DNA of 64,000 nucleotides from Asanoa sp. WMMD1127 (GTDB lineage Bacteria; Actinomycetota; Actinomycetes; Mycobacteriales; Micromonosporaceae). Shown piece by piece: positions 51,255 through 59,262 of this stretch; the first letter of the stretch is position 1; every line of letters begins with the position of its first letter. The stretch is from contig NZ_JARUBP010000001.1 of NCBI RefSeq assembly GCF_029626225.1, positions 4,030,001 through 4,094,000 on the forward strand, given 5' to 3'. The notes under the pieces are model-generated. The model saw nothing but the letters and a program-made list of their open reading frames with translations, searched no databases and was not told where the DNA came from. Made by a program: the position numbers and the translations under genes.

Positions 51255-52250
51255 TCACTCCTCGATGGCGGCCATCGCCGCGGGCGTGTAGCGGGCGCCG
51301 ACCGCGGCCCCGACCGGCGCCGCCGCGTCGATCTCCGCCCGCAGCGCCGGTGTCAGCTCGATCGCGGCGGCGGCCACGTTGTCGTCGAGATAGCCACGGC
51401 GCTTGGTGCCCGGTATCGCGGTCATGTCCTGCCCCAGCACCCAGGCTAGTGCGAGCTGGGCGGCGCTGACGCCGGCGCGCTCGGCGACGGCCCGGATGCG
51501 GTCGACGAGCGCCAGGTTGCGGTCGAGGTTCCCGTCGGTCAGCCGGGGCCAGGTCCGGCGGAAGTCGCCTTCCGGGACGTCCGCCAAGGTGCGGATGGTG
51601 CCGGAGAGGAAGCCGCGGCCGAGCGGGGAGTACGCGACGAAGCCCAGCGCCAGCTCGCGGGTGGCCGCCAGCACGCCGTTGGTCTCGACGTCGCGGGTGA
51701 ACAGCGAGTACTCGGTCTGCACCGCGGACAGCGGCGCGGTGCGGTGGGCCCGGCGGATGCTCTCCGGCCCGGCCTCGCTGATGCCCAGGTAGCGCACCGT
51801 GCCCTCGGTGACCAGCCGGCCCAGCGCCCCGAACGTCTCCTCGACCGGCACGTCGGGGTCCACCCGGTGGAGGTAGAGCAGGTCGATGTGATCGACGCCG
51901 AGGCGGTCCAGACAGCGTTCGACGGCGGCGCGGACGTACTCGGGCCGGCCGTTTGCCGGACCCACGATCCGGCCGTCCGCGTCGAGGGTGAGGCCGCCGA
52001 CCTTGGTGGCGACGATCGCCTCGGCCCGCCGGCCCGCGAGCGCGCGGCCCAGCAGCCGTTCGGCGCTGCCGGCGCCGTACATGTCGGCGGTGTCGAACAT
52101 GGTCACGCCGAGGTCGAGGGCGCGGTGGATGGTCGCGACCGCCTCGGCGTCGTCAGGGGTGCCGTACATGGCGGTCAGGCCGAAGGTGCCGAGCCCTTCG
52201 ACGGACGCGGACAGGCCCTGGGTTCCGATGGTGTGTGTGCGCAATGCCAT
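51255..52250 (-). CDS. Aldo/keto reductase
   Basis: 331 residues from the ATG at 52250. TIM-barrel AKR with the tetrad visible: Asp and Tyr in FDTADMYGAGSAERLLGRAL, Lys in IVATKVGGL, His in LLYLHRVDPD. The C-terminal NADPH-binding part has VAYSPLGRGFLSG and IPGTKRRGYLDDNVAAAAIEL. It resembles the general-stress YhdN/AKR11-13 type. It is the first gene of a probable operon with the MmyB-type regulator and is divergent from the cobalamin riboswitch/cbtBA unit. Confidence 0.92.
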   Translation of the reverse strand: MALRTHTIGTQGLSASVEGLGTFGLTAMYGTPDDAEAVATIHRALDLGVTMFDTADMYGAGSAERLLGRALAGRRAEAIVATKVGGLTLDADGRIVGPANGRPEYVRAAVERCLDRLGVDHIDLLYLHRVDPDVPVEETFGALGRLVTEGTVRYLGISEAGPESIRRAHRTAPLSAVQTEYSLFTRDVETNGVLAATRELALGFVAYSPLGRGFLSGTIRTLADVPEGDFRRTWPRLTDGNLDRNLALVDRIRAVAERAGVSAAQLALAWVLGQDMTAIPGTKRRGYLDDNVAAAAIELTPALRAEIDAAAPVGAAVGARYTPAAMAAIEE

Positions 52251-52330
52251 GCGCTCCACCGTGCTCCGCGCCGGCGGCCGTAGCGGCGTCCTCGTTTTCC
52301 CCGACTTGGCAGGGCGACCCTGCGGCGGTA

Positions 52331-52453
52331 GCGTCCGGTGCGGAAGTGACGATGGTTGGAAGCCGGTGAGACTCCGGCGCGGTCGCGCCACTGTGACCAC
52401 GCTTCGCGTGGAAGTCAGACCCTCCACCGTCACGGAAACCCGTCGTGGGACGC
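52331..52453 (+). ncRNA. Cobalamin riboswitch upstream of cbtBA
   Basis: The core GGAAGCCGGTGAGACTCCGG (from about 52357), then CGGTCGCGCCACTGTGA, is the conserved AdoCbl riboswitch centre. GGAAGTCAGACC is the B12-box side. P1 can form between GCGTCC (52331-52336) and GGACGC (52448-52453). The GAGGAGG ribosome-binding site lies just after it (52462-52468), so translational control of cbtB is likely: cobalamin bound, cobalt import off. Confidence 0.92.
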
Positions 52454-52476
52454 GTGATCCCGAGGAGGTTCGTTTC

Positions 52477-52698
52477 GTGTCCAGCATTTCGTCTTCCGCC
52501 ACCCCGCGCCCGGCCGTCCAACCGGTGGCGATTCCGTGGCGCCAGCTCCAGCCGTGGCTACTGTTCGGCGCCGTCCTCGCCATCGTGCTGCTCTATTTCG
52601 TCGGCACCGAGCAGGGCGTCTTCCACGTCATCGGCGGCAGCGGCGTGCACGAGTTCGTGCACGACGGTCGCCACCTCCTCGGTTTTCCTTGCCACTGA
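52477..52698 (+). CDS. cbtB: Cobalt transporter accessory subunit CbtB
   Basis: 73 residues from the GTG at 52477, eight bases after GAGGAGG. One TM helix (QPWLLFGAVLAIVLLYFVG) and the C-terminal metal-binding tail GGSGVHEFVHDGRHLLGFPCH, whose HEFVHD-R-H pattern defines CbtB. It is thought to help CbtA take up cobalt. One base separates its stop from the cbtA start. Regulation by the upstream cobalamin riboswitch is strongly indicated. Confidence 0.92.
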   Translation: MSSISSSATPRPAVQPVAIPWRQLQPWLLFGAVLAIVLLYFVGTEQGVFHVIGGSGVHEFVHDGRHLLGFPCH

Positions 52699-52699
52699 C

Positions 52700-53434
52700 A
52701 TGCTGTCTCCCCGTACCCTGCTGATTCGCGGCATGCTGGTGGGACTGGCCGCCGGCCTGCTCGCGTTCGTCATCGCCTACCTGATCGGCGAGGGCCCGGT
52801 CGACGCCGCCATCGCTTTCGAGGAGGCGCATGCCGACCCGGCCGCCGCCGGTGAGCCCGCACTGGTCAGCCGGACCGTGCAGAGCACAGTCGGTCTGCTC
52901 ACCGCGACGCTGATCTACGGAGTCGCGCTGGGCGGCATCTTCTCGATGGTCTTCGCCGGCGCCTACGGACGCCTCGGTCGGCTCGGCGCTCGGGCGACGG
53001 CCGCACTGGTGGCGCTGGCCGGTTTCGTCACGGTCGCGCTCGTGCCGTGGTTGAAATATCCGGCCAACCCGCCGGCGACGGGGTCCGAGGAGACCATCGG
53101 CCGGCGGACGTCCCTCTTTTTCCTGATGCTGGTGATCGCCTTGGCCGCCCTGGCGTTGTCGATCTACATCGGACGGTCGCAGGTGGCCCGCTTCGGTGAC
53201 TGGAATGCCACCATCCTCGCTGCGGTCGTCTTCGTGGCCGTCATCGCGGTGGCGCACGTTCTGCTGCCCTCCATCGAGGAGATTCCTGACGGGTTCTCCC
53301 CGCTCGTGCTGTGGAACTTCCGCCTGGCGTCGCTCGCCACCCAGGCGGTGGTGTGGACCACCCTCGGCCTCGGCCTCGGTGCCCTCGTCGAGCGCAGCCT
53401 GCGCCGCGAGGCCGTGCTCACCACGTCCGCCTAG
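52700..53434 (+). CDS. cbtA: Cobalt transporter subunit CbtA
   Basis: 244 residues with five or six membrane helices (LLIRGMLVGLAAGLLAFVIAYLIGEGPVDAAIAFEEAH, LIYGVALGGIFSMVFAGAYGRLG, LVALAGFVTVALVPWLKYPANPPATG, TILAAVVFVAVIAVAHVLLP). LKYPANPPATG and the Glu/His-rich first loop are family marks. It should carry cobalt across the membrane for the corrin pathway encoded on the opposite strand. It converges with cbiX, with only 20 bp between the stops. Confidence 0.9.
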   Translation: MLSPRTLLIRGMLVGLAAGLLAFVIAYLIGEGPVDAAIAFEEAHADPAAAGEPALVSRTVQSTVGLLTATLIYGVALGGIFSMVFAGAYGRLGRLGARATAALVALAGFVTVALVPWLKYPANPPATGSEETIGRRTSLFFLMLVIALAALALSIYIGRSQVARFGDWNATILAAVVFVAVIAVAHVLLPSIEEIPDGFSPLVLWNFRLASLATQAVVWTTLGLGLGALVERSLRREAVLTTSA

Positions 53435-53454
53435 CGCACGGCCGGCCACCGCCG

Positions 53455-54279
53455 TCAGTGGTGGTGGTCGGCCGGGTGGTGGTGGGGCAGCTGGGCGGCG
53501 CCGACCGCGTGCTCGTGGAACGGCAGCGCGATCCGGTACTTGCACGTGTCGCAGTTGGCTCGGATGTCGCCGCCGAGGGCCTCGTGGTAGCGCTCGACCA
53601 CGATCTCGGCCAGCCCGGCGCAGTCGCCGATCACCTCGGCCGTCTCCGCGCCCCACGCCGCCGCCTGCGCGGCCACCCGGCGCGGCAGGACGCCGGTGAA
53701 GAGGAAGTAGGGCAGCACCACGATCCGCTTCGCCCCGAGCGCCCGGCAGCGGTCCAGGCCGGCCGGCACGCCCGGCTCCGCCAGGGACACGAACGCGTAC
53801 TCCACACCGGACACCGGTGTCGTCTCGGCCAGCAGGCGGGCCACCTTGGCCACCTCGGCGTTGGCGTCCGGGTCGGTGGAGCCGCGGCCGACCAGCAGCA
53901 CGGTGGTCTCCGCGCCGGCACCGGTCGCGGCGATCCGGTCCCGCAGCAGCGCCAGGATGCCCGGGTGCGGCCCGAGCGGGCGGCCGTAGGCGAACGACAG
54001 CCCGGGATGCCGGGCCCGTTCGGCGGCCAACGAGCCCGGGATGTCGCTCTTGGCATGACCGGCGGCCACGAGCATCAGGGGTACGCAGGCCAGCCGGCGC
54101 GCGCCGCCCTCGACGAGCCCGGCGACCGCGTCCCGGACCGGGGGCGGCGACAGCTCGATGAAGCCGCCGGCGACCGGCACGTCGAGGCTCCGGCCGACCC
54201 GGGCCACGAAGCGGCGGAACTCCTCGGCACCCTCGGGGTCGGTGGTGCCGTGGCCGGCGATGAGCAGGGGGATGGTCAT
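53455..54279 (-). CDS. cbiX: CbiX/SirB-type sirohydrochlorin chelatase with Cys- and His-rich tail
   Basis: 274 residues from the ATG at 54279. Two homologous class II chelatase halves: LLIAGHGTTDPEGAEEF with PLMLVAAGHAKSDIP, and LLVGRGSTDPDANAEV with VLPYFLFTGVLPRRV. The His in GHGT and the GHAKSD His are the metal ligands of CbiX-long enzymes. The C-terminus adds CDTCKYRIALPFHEH and HHHPADHHH, a metal-binding tail. It would insert Co(II) (or Fe) into sirohydrochlorin. It is the last gene of the cobalamin operon, overlapping cobH by 4 bp. A CobN-type late chelatase is encoded in the same region, so its exact role is open. Confidence 0.92.
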   Translation of the reverse strand: MTIPLLIAGHGTTDPEGAEEFRRFVARVGRSLDVPVAGGFIELSPPPVRDAVAGLVEGGARRLACVPLMLVAAGHAKSDIPGSLAAERARHPGLSFAYGRPLGPHPGILALLRDRIAATGAGAETTVLLVGRGSTDPDANAEVAKVARLLAETTPVSGVEYAFVSLAEPGVPAGLDRCRALGAKRIVVLPYFLFTGVLPRRVAAQAAAWGAETAEVIGDCAGLAEIVVERYHEALGGDIRANCDTCKYRIALPFHEHAVGAAQLPHHHPADHHH

Positions 54280-54878
54280 GCGAGCGGGTCTCCGTACAGC
54301 AGGGCGTTGACGGCGGCGGCGGCGACGGCCGCGCCGCCGCGGGCCGACCGGTTGGACAGTTGGGGCAGCGTGGTCGCGCGCAGCGCCGCCTTGGACTCGG
54401 CGGCGCCGACGTAGCCGACCGGCAGTCCGACGACGAGGGCGGGCCGGATCGCACCGGCGGTGGCGAGGCGGACGATCTCGGTCAGCGCCGTCGGCGCGTT
54501 GCCGACCACCCACAGCGCGCCGTGGGCGTGGGTCGCGGCGGCCAGCCGGATGCCCGCGGCCGACCGGGTCAGGCCCTCCTCCCGGGCGAGCGCGCCGGCG
54601 TCCGGCGCGGCCACCAGGCAGGTCGCCGGCCGGGTCGTGATGCCGGCGGCGACCATCGTCACGTCGGTGACCAGCGGGGCGCCGGCCGCGAGAGCCGCGG
54701 CGCCGGCGGCCAGCGCGGCCTCGTCGGCCACCAGGTCATCGAGCCAACCGGGGTCCGCGGTGGTGTGGATGATCCGTTCCACCACGTCCTTCGTGTGCCG
54801 CGGCAGCCCGGCCGTGTCGGCCTCGCCGCGCAGGATCCGGTAGGACTCCGCCTCGATGGGGTGCACGGCGCGCTTCAC
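54276..54878 (-). CDS. cobH: Precorrin-8X methylmutase
   Basis: About 200 residues (VKRAVHPIEAESYRILRGEAD). Motifs are RHTKDVVERIIHTTADPGWLDDL with the catalytic His, LVTDVTMVAAGI, LWVVGNAPTALTEI and LPVGYVGAAESKAAL. It moves the C11 methyl to C12, giving hydrogenobyrinic acid. The GTG at 54878 overlaps the cobJ stop by GTGA and is preferred; a GTG three codons earlier (54887) is possible. Confidence 0.95.
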   Translation of the reverse strand: MKRAVHPIEAESYRILRGEADTAGLPRHTKDVVERIIHTTADPGWLDDLVADEAALAAGAAALAAGAPLVTDVTMVAAGITTRPATCLVAAPDAGALAREEGLTRSAAGIRLAAATHAHGALWVVGNAPTALTEIVRLATAGAIRPALVVGLPVGYVGAAESKAALRATTLPQLSNRSARGGAAVAAAAVNALLYGDPLA

Positions 54879-56611
54879 GACAGCCACGCGTACTCCCGGG
54901 GTGTGACCATTCGCCCGGCCGCCGACCGGGTCCGGCTCGAGCCGACCAGCACCACGGATCGCATGTCCACGATGGATGGATCGGCGGCCAGCGCGGCCAG
55001 CGTGGTGCGGTGCACCTGTTGGCCCGGCCGGGTGGCGTCACGGACCACCCCGACCGGGGTCGCGGGCGGCCGGTGGTCGGCCAGGATCGCCAGCGCCTCG
55101 GCGAACTGGGCGGTGCGGGCCCGGCTGCGCGGGTTGTAGAGGCAGGCGACGAGGTCGGCGGCGGCCACGGCGCGCAGCCGGTCGACGATCACCGGCCAGG
55201 GGGTGTGCAGGTCCGAAAGCGAGACGTACGCGTGGTCGTGGCCGAGCGGCGCGCCCAGCAGCGCGCTCGCCGCGAGCGCCGCGGTCACCCCGGGAACGGC
55301 CTCGACGTCGACGTCGGCGCCGGCCAGCTCGAGCGCCGGGGAGGCCATCGCGTAGAGGCCGGCGTCGCCGGAGCCGATCAGCGCGACCGCGTGGCCGGCG
55401 GTGGCCAGGTCGACCGCCTCCCGGGCCCGCCTGGCCTCCTCACCGAGCGCGGAGGCGACGATCCGGGCGCCGGGGGAGAGCAGGTGGCGGACCTGGTCCA
55501 CGTACTGGTCGAGGCCGACGACGACGGCCGCCCGGCGCAGCGCGGCCGTGGCCCGCGGCGTGCGCAGGTCCTCGGCGCCGGGCCCGATGCCGACGATGGT
55601 CAGCCGGCCGCGCGGGACCAGCCGGGCCACCGCCGCGGTCGCGGTCGGCGTGACCTGCTTGGGCACCACGAGCGCGGCGTCCCGACCCGCGTCGCGAGCG
55701 GCCCGCAGCGCGGCCGCCTCGGCCACGCTCGGCGTGCCGACCGCGGCCCGCACGACCTCCGACGGCGTCGGCACGTCCTCGGCGGCCAACTCCGCGGCGG
55801 GGAAGGTGAGCAGCGGCCAGCCGCGTTCGGCTGCGAGCGCCAGGATCCCGGCCTCGTCGGCCTTGACGTCGACGGTGGCCAACGCCCGGACCGAGGCGGC
55901 GACCAGCCCACCGGCGGCCAGGGCCGCGTCCACCACGGCGCCCACCGCCGCCGCGGTGACTCCGCGACTGGCGCCGACACCGACCACCAACGACGGCGGC
56001 CGGTACACGAGGTCCCCGCCCGCGTCGACCCGGTCCGACACCACGAGCCGCACCGGTTCGGCGGCCGGGCTGTCCTCGGCTTCAGCGGACAGGCCCGGCC
56101 GATCGCCGGTGGGCAGCGGCGGTGTCGGCCAGGTCGCGTCGGAGACGACGGTCACGGCGGCGCCGTCGAGCATGGCTCGGGTCACCCGGGCGACCGGGGC
56201 CGCGTCGGCCAGCCGGAAGCCGAGGTCGGCGCCGAAGCCGTCCAGTGGCGGCAGGCCGCGGCTGTCGGTGGCCGTGGTGACCACCGGCTCGGCGCCCAGC
56301 AGCGCGGCGATCCGGTGTGCCGCGTCGTTGGCGCCGCCGTCATGACCGCCGGTCAGCGCGACCGCGAATCGTCCCGCCTCGTCGACGCAGACCACGCCGG
56401 GGTCGGTGTGCTTGTCGGCGAGCAGCGGAGCGATCAGCCGGACCGCCGCGCCCGTGGCGAGGAAGCAGACCACGACGTCGCTGCCGGCCCAGGCGGCCGC
56501 GAGCTGGTCGCGGGCCGGTCCCCCGTAGCTCCGGACCTCGCCGGGCCAGGCGCCGACGAGCCGCTCGGCCATCCGGCGCCCGGCCGCGGTCGGCGCCACC
56601 ACGCCGATCAT
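54875..56611 (-). CDS. cobJ: CbiG-CobJ fusion: cobalt-precorrin-5A hydrolase-like domain plus precorrin-3B C17-methyltransferase
   Basis: 578 residues. Residues 1-325 are CbiG: IGVVAPTAAGRRMAERL, VVCFLATGAAVRLIAPLLADKHTDPGVVCVDE, VALTGGHDGGANDAAHRIA, and the C-terminal CbiG half VVGVGASRGVTAAAV. Residues about 335-578 are an SAM uroporphyrinogen-III-type methyltransferase of the CobJ/CbiH kind (LTIVGIGPGAEDLRTPRA, VVGLDQYVDQV, VALIGSGDAGLYAMA, VEAVPGVTAALAASALLGAPLGHD). CbiG opens the delta-lactone in the anaerobic route; fused forms are known in actinobacteria. It overlaps cobL by ATGA and cobH by GTGA. Confidence 0.94.
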   Translation of the reverse strand: MIGVVAPTAAGRRMAERLVGAWPGEVRSYGGPARDQLAAAWAGSDVVVCFLATGAAVRLIAPLLADKHTDPGVVCVDEAGRFAVALTGGHDGGANDAAHRIAALLGAEPVVTTATDSRGLPPLDGFGADLGFRLADAAPVARVTRAMLDGAAVTVVSDATWPTPPLPTGDRPGLSAEAEDSPAAEPVRLVVSDRVDAGGDLVYRPPSLVVGVGASRGVTAAAVGAVVDAALAAGGLVAASVRALATVDVKADEAGILALAAERGWPLLTFPAAELAAEDVPTPSEVVRAAVGTPSVAEAAALRAARDAGRDAALVVPKQVTPTATAAVARLVPRGRLTIVGIGPGAEDLRTPRATAALRRAAVVVGLDQYVDQVRHLLSPGARIVASALGEEARRAREAVDLATAGHAVALIGSGDAGLYAMASPALELAGADVDVEAVPGVTAALAASALLGAPLGHDHAYVSLSDLHTPWPVIVDRLRAVAAADLVACLYNPRSRARTAQFAEALAILADHRPPATPVGVVRDATRPGQQVHRTTLAALAADPSIVDMRSVVLVGSSRTRSAAGRMVTPREYAWLS

Positions 56612-57759
56612 CGCGAACCCCAGACGAGCGTGACCGGGTTGGTCGCCGCCAGCCGGTGCCGGCCGGCGATCTCGGCGAGGCGGTTGGCCTGGACCTGGAC
56701 GCCCCCGGTGGCATAGCCCGCGGCGGTGAGCGCGTCGGCGGTGGCGCCGACCGGTTCGAGCGCCGCGTAGGCGGCGACGACCCGCGACGGTCGCCGGGTC
56801 AGCACGGCGGCGAGCACGTCCGGCCCGCCGCCCCCGACGAAGACGGCGTCCGGGTCCGGCAGGTCGGCCAGCACGCCGGGCGCCGCGCCGGTCACCACCC
56901 GCACGTCGACCGCGTGCCGGACGGCGTTGGCCCGGACCAGGTCCGCGGCGGCGGGATCGCGGTCTATGGCCACGACGGCCGCGCCGAACCGGCCACACTC
57001 GACGGACACCGAGCCGGAGCCGGCGCCCACGTCCCAGACCAGCGCGCCGGGCGCCGGAGCAAGGTGGGGCAGCGCGACCGCGCGTACCTCCGCCTTGGTG
57101 ATCATCGAGGCGCGATGGGTGAAGGAGTCCTCGGGCAGCGCCCAGCCGGCCGGGACCCGCACGCCGCCGGCGAGCCAGCCCGCGGAACCGGCGTCGGCGT
57201 CCGCCAGCGTGACCACCACGTTGGGCTCGGCCCAGTGGCCGTCGGGCCCGGTCAGCCGCTCGTCGGCCGCGCCCAGCCGGGACGCCACGACGATCCGCCG
57301 GGGCCAACCCGCCAGCGCGGCCGCGATCTCCGGCGGCTCCGCGCCGGGACCGGTCAGCACGGCCACCTTCGGGTACGCGCGGCAGACGTTGACCGCCCGC
57401 CGCAGCCCGCCGTCGCGCCCGTGGGCCGACACCACCACCGCGTCGTCCCAGGGCAGCCCGAGCCGGGCGAACGCCTGCGCCACCGACGACACCGCCGGCC
57501 GCACGACGGGGTCCACGCCGGCCCGCCGCAGCGCCCGCACGATGCCGAAGAACCCGGGATCGCCGCTGGCCAGCACCGCGACGGGTCCACTGTGGGCGAT
57601 CACCCGGTCGACCGCGGCCGGCACCGAGCCCATCACCACCCGCTCCGCCGGTGAGTCGACGTGACCCAGGTGCCGGGCCCCACCGACCAGCAGCGTCGCG
57701 TCGGCCACGGCGGGCGGCAGCGGCCCGCCGTCGTGCCCGTAGACCGTGACCTCAGGCAC
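56608..57759 (-). CDS. cobL: Precorrin-6Y C5,15-methyltransferase (decarboxylating), CbiE-CbiT fusion
   Basis: 383 residues. The N-terminal CbiE-type methyltransferase (LLVGGARHLGHV, VAVLASGDPGFFGIVRALR) joins a C-terminal CbiT-type Rossmann methyltransferase (MITKAEVRAVALPHLAPAPGALVWDVGAGSGSVSVE, VAIDRDPAAADLVRANA, DAVFVGGGG). The enzyme methylates C5 and C15 and decarboxylates the acetate side chain of ring C. Its 5' end overlaps the cobM stop by 8 bp and its stop overlaps cobJ by 4 bp. Confidence 0.95.
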   Translation of the reverse strand: MPEVTVYGHDGGPLPPAVADATLLVGGARHLGHVDSPAERVVMGSVPAAVDRVIAHSGPVAVLASGDPGFFGIVRALRRAGVDPVVRPAVSSVAQAFARLGLPWDDAVVVSAHGRDGGLRRAVNVCRAYPKVAVLTGPGAEPPEIAAALAGWPRRIVVASRLGAADERLTGPDGHWAEPNVVVTLADADAGSAGWLAGGVRVPAGWALPEDSFTHRASMITKAEVRAVALPHLAPAPGALVWDVGAGSGSVSVECGRFGAAVVAIDRDPAAADLVRANAVRHAVDVRVVTGAAPGVLADLPDPDAVFVGGGGPDVLAAVLTRRPSRVVAAYAALEPVGATADALTAAGYATGGVQVQANRLAEIAGRHRLAATNPVTLVWGSR

Positions 57760-58552
57760 GGCGAGCCTTGAGCTCGTCGCGGGCCGACCGGTCGGCCCGG
57801 CGGTGCCCGTGGAAGTGCCCCGGGTGGTAGAGGTGGCTGCGCGTGCCGTGCGCCGCGAGCGCCGGGCCGACCAGGAACAGGGTGTGCTTCCAGAGCTTGT
57901 GCGCCCGAACGGTCTCGGCCAGCGTGCCGATCGTGCACCAGGCCAGCAGCTCGTCGGGCCAGCTGACCCGGGACCCGATCACCACCGGCGTCTCCTCGGC
58001 GTAGCCGCCGGCCAGCAGCTGCTCGGCCAGCTGCTTGGCGCGGGCCGCGGAGAGGAACACCGCCATCGTCGTGCCATGGCGGGCGAAGTCGGCGATCCGC
58101 TCGCCGGCCGGCATCGGGGTCTTGCCGCCCTCCAGCCGGGTCAGGATCACGGACTGGGCGACCTCGGGCACGGTCAGCTCGCGGCCCGCCGCGGCCGCCA
58201 CCGCCGCGAACGCGGAGACACCGGGCACGATCTCGGTCGCCAGGTCGAGGCCGGCGCACGCGTCGAGCTGCTCGGCGACCGCGCCCCACAGGCTCGGGTC
58301 ACCGGAGTGCAGGCGCACCACGTGCAGGCCCTCGGCGGCGGCGCGGCGGTAGATCTCGACGACCGCCTCCAGCGGCACGGCGGCCGAGTCGACCACCTCG
58401 GCGTCGGGCCGCACGTGGTCGAGCACCTCGGCCGACACGAGGCTGGAGGCCCAGACCACCACGTCGGCCTCGGCGAGCCGGCGGGCGGCCCGCAGTGTCA
58501 TCAGGTCGGCGGCGCCCGGGCCCGCGCCGACGAACGTCACCCGCCCGGTCAC
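57752..58552 (-). CDS. cobM: Precorrin-4 C11-methyltransferase
   Basis: 266 residues from the GTG at 58552 (VTGRVTFVGAGPGAADLMTLRAARRLAEAD). Family signatures are VVWASSLVSAEVLDH, VVRLHSGDPSLWGAVAEQLD, EIVPGVSAFAAVAAAAGRELTVPEVAQSVILTRLEGGKTPMP and VVIGSRVSWPDE. It is SAM-dependent. A His-rich end (LYHPGHFHGHRRADR) goes beyond the usual length and may bind cobalt (inference). GTGA overlap with cobI. Confidence 0.95.
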   Translation of the reverse strand: MTGRVTFVGAGPGAADLMTLRAARRLAEADVVVWASSLVSAEVLDHVRPDAEVVDSAAVPLEAVVEIYRRAAAEGLHVVRLHSGDPSLWGAVAEQLDACAGLDLATEIVPGVSAFAAVAAAAGRELTVPEVAQSVILTRLEGGKTPMPAGERIADFARHGTTMAVFLSAARAKQLAEQLLAGGYAEETPVVIGSRVSWPDELLAWCTIGTLAETVRAHKLWKHTLFLVGPALAAHGTRSHLYHPGHFHGHRRADRSARDELKARRA

Positions 58553-59262
58553 AGCTTCCCTCCGCGCCGCTCGCGCACGGCCGGGATCAGCACGGTCGCC
58601 AGGTACGGCAATGGCCCGTCGACCGCGTCCAGCGGCTGGACCCGCTCGTCCGGCAGCCCGAGGTGGCTGCCGACCACGGCTCCGCGCCCGGCCGCCGCCT
58701 CGGCGATCGCGGTCATGTGCCGCCCTCCCTTGTAGACGACGACGGTGGCGTCGCGCTCCAGCGCCGCGTGCAGCGGGCCCAGGTCGCCGCGGGCCAGCGG
58801 CAGCAGCACCAGCTCCTCGCCTCCCTCGACCAGCGGCCGCCCGGCCGCCGCGGCCAGCGCCTGCATGGCGGTGATGCCGGGCACCGTCTCGACCTCCACC
58901 TCGGGCACGAGCCCGCGTACGGTCTCGGCCAGGTAGCCGAAGGTGGCGTACACGTTGGGGTCGCCGATCGTGGCGAACGCGGCCGTGCCGCCGGTGTCCC
59001 GCAACCACCGCGCCACCCGCCGGCCGGCCGCGTCCCAGTAGCGCTCCCGCCGGCCGGCGTCCGCACGCTCGTTGAGCGCGAACACCAGCCGCTCGATCCG
59101 CTCGTGTGCGGCGTGCGCGCGCACCGTCGCCTCGGCCCGCCCGACGTCGGCCGGGTCGAGCACGGGCACGAAGACCCGGCCGGCGGTGGCCAGCGTGCGC
59201 ACCCCTTTGAGCGTCAGCAGCTCCGGGTCGCCCGGACCGACGCCGACCCCGATCAGCCGCAT
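58549..59262 (-). CDS. cobI: Precorrin-2 C20-methyltransferase
   Basis: 237 residues. Motifs are LIGVGVGPGDPELLTLKGVRTL, VFALNERADAGRRERYWDAA, AAFATIGDPNVYATFGYLAETVRG, VETVPGITAMQALAAAAGRPLVEGGEE and VVYKGGRHM. It methylates C20 of precorrin-2 with SAM, the entry step of the corrin branch. The ATG at 59262 overlaps the cobB stop by 10 bp. Confidence 0.95.
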   Translation of the reverse strand: MRLIGVGVGPGDPELLTLKGVRTLATAGRVFVPVLDPADVGRAEATVRAHAAHERIERLVFALNERADAGRRERYWDAAGRRVARWLRDTGGTAAFATIGDPNVYATFGYLAETVRGLVPEVEVETVPGITAMQALAAAAGRPLVEGGEELVLLPLARGDLGPLHAALERDATVVVYKGGRHMTAIAEAAAGRGAVVGSHLGLPDERVQPLDAVDGPLPYLATVLIPAVRERRGGKL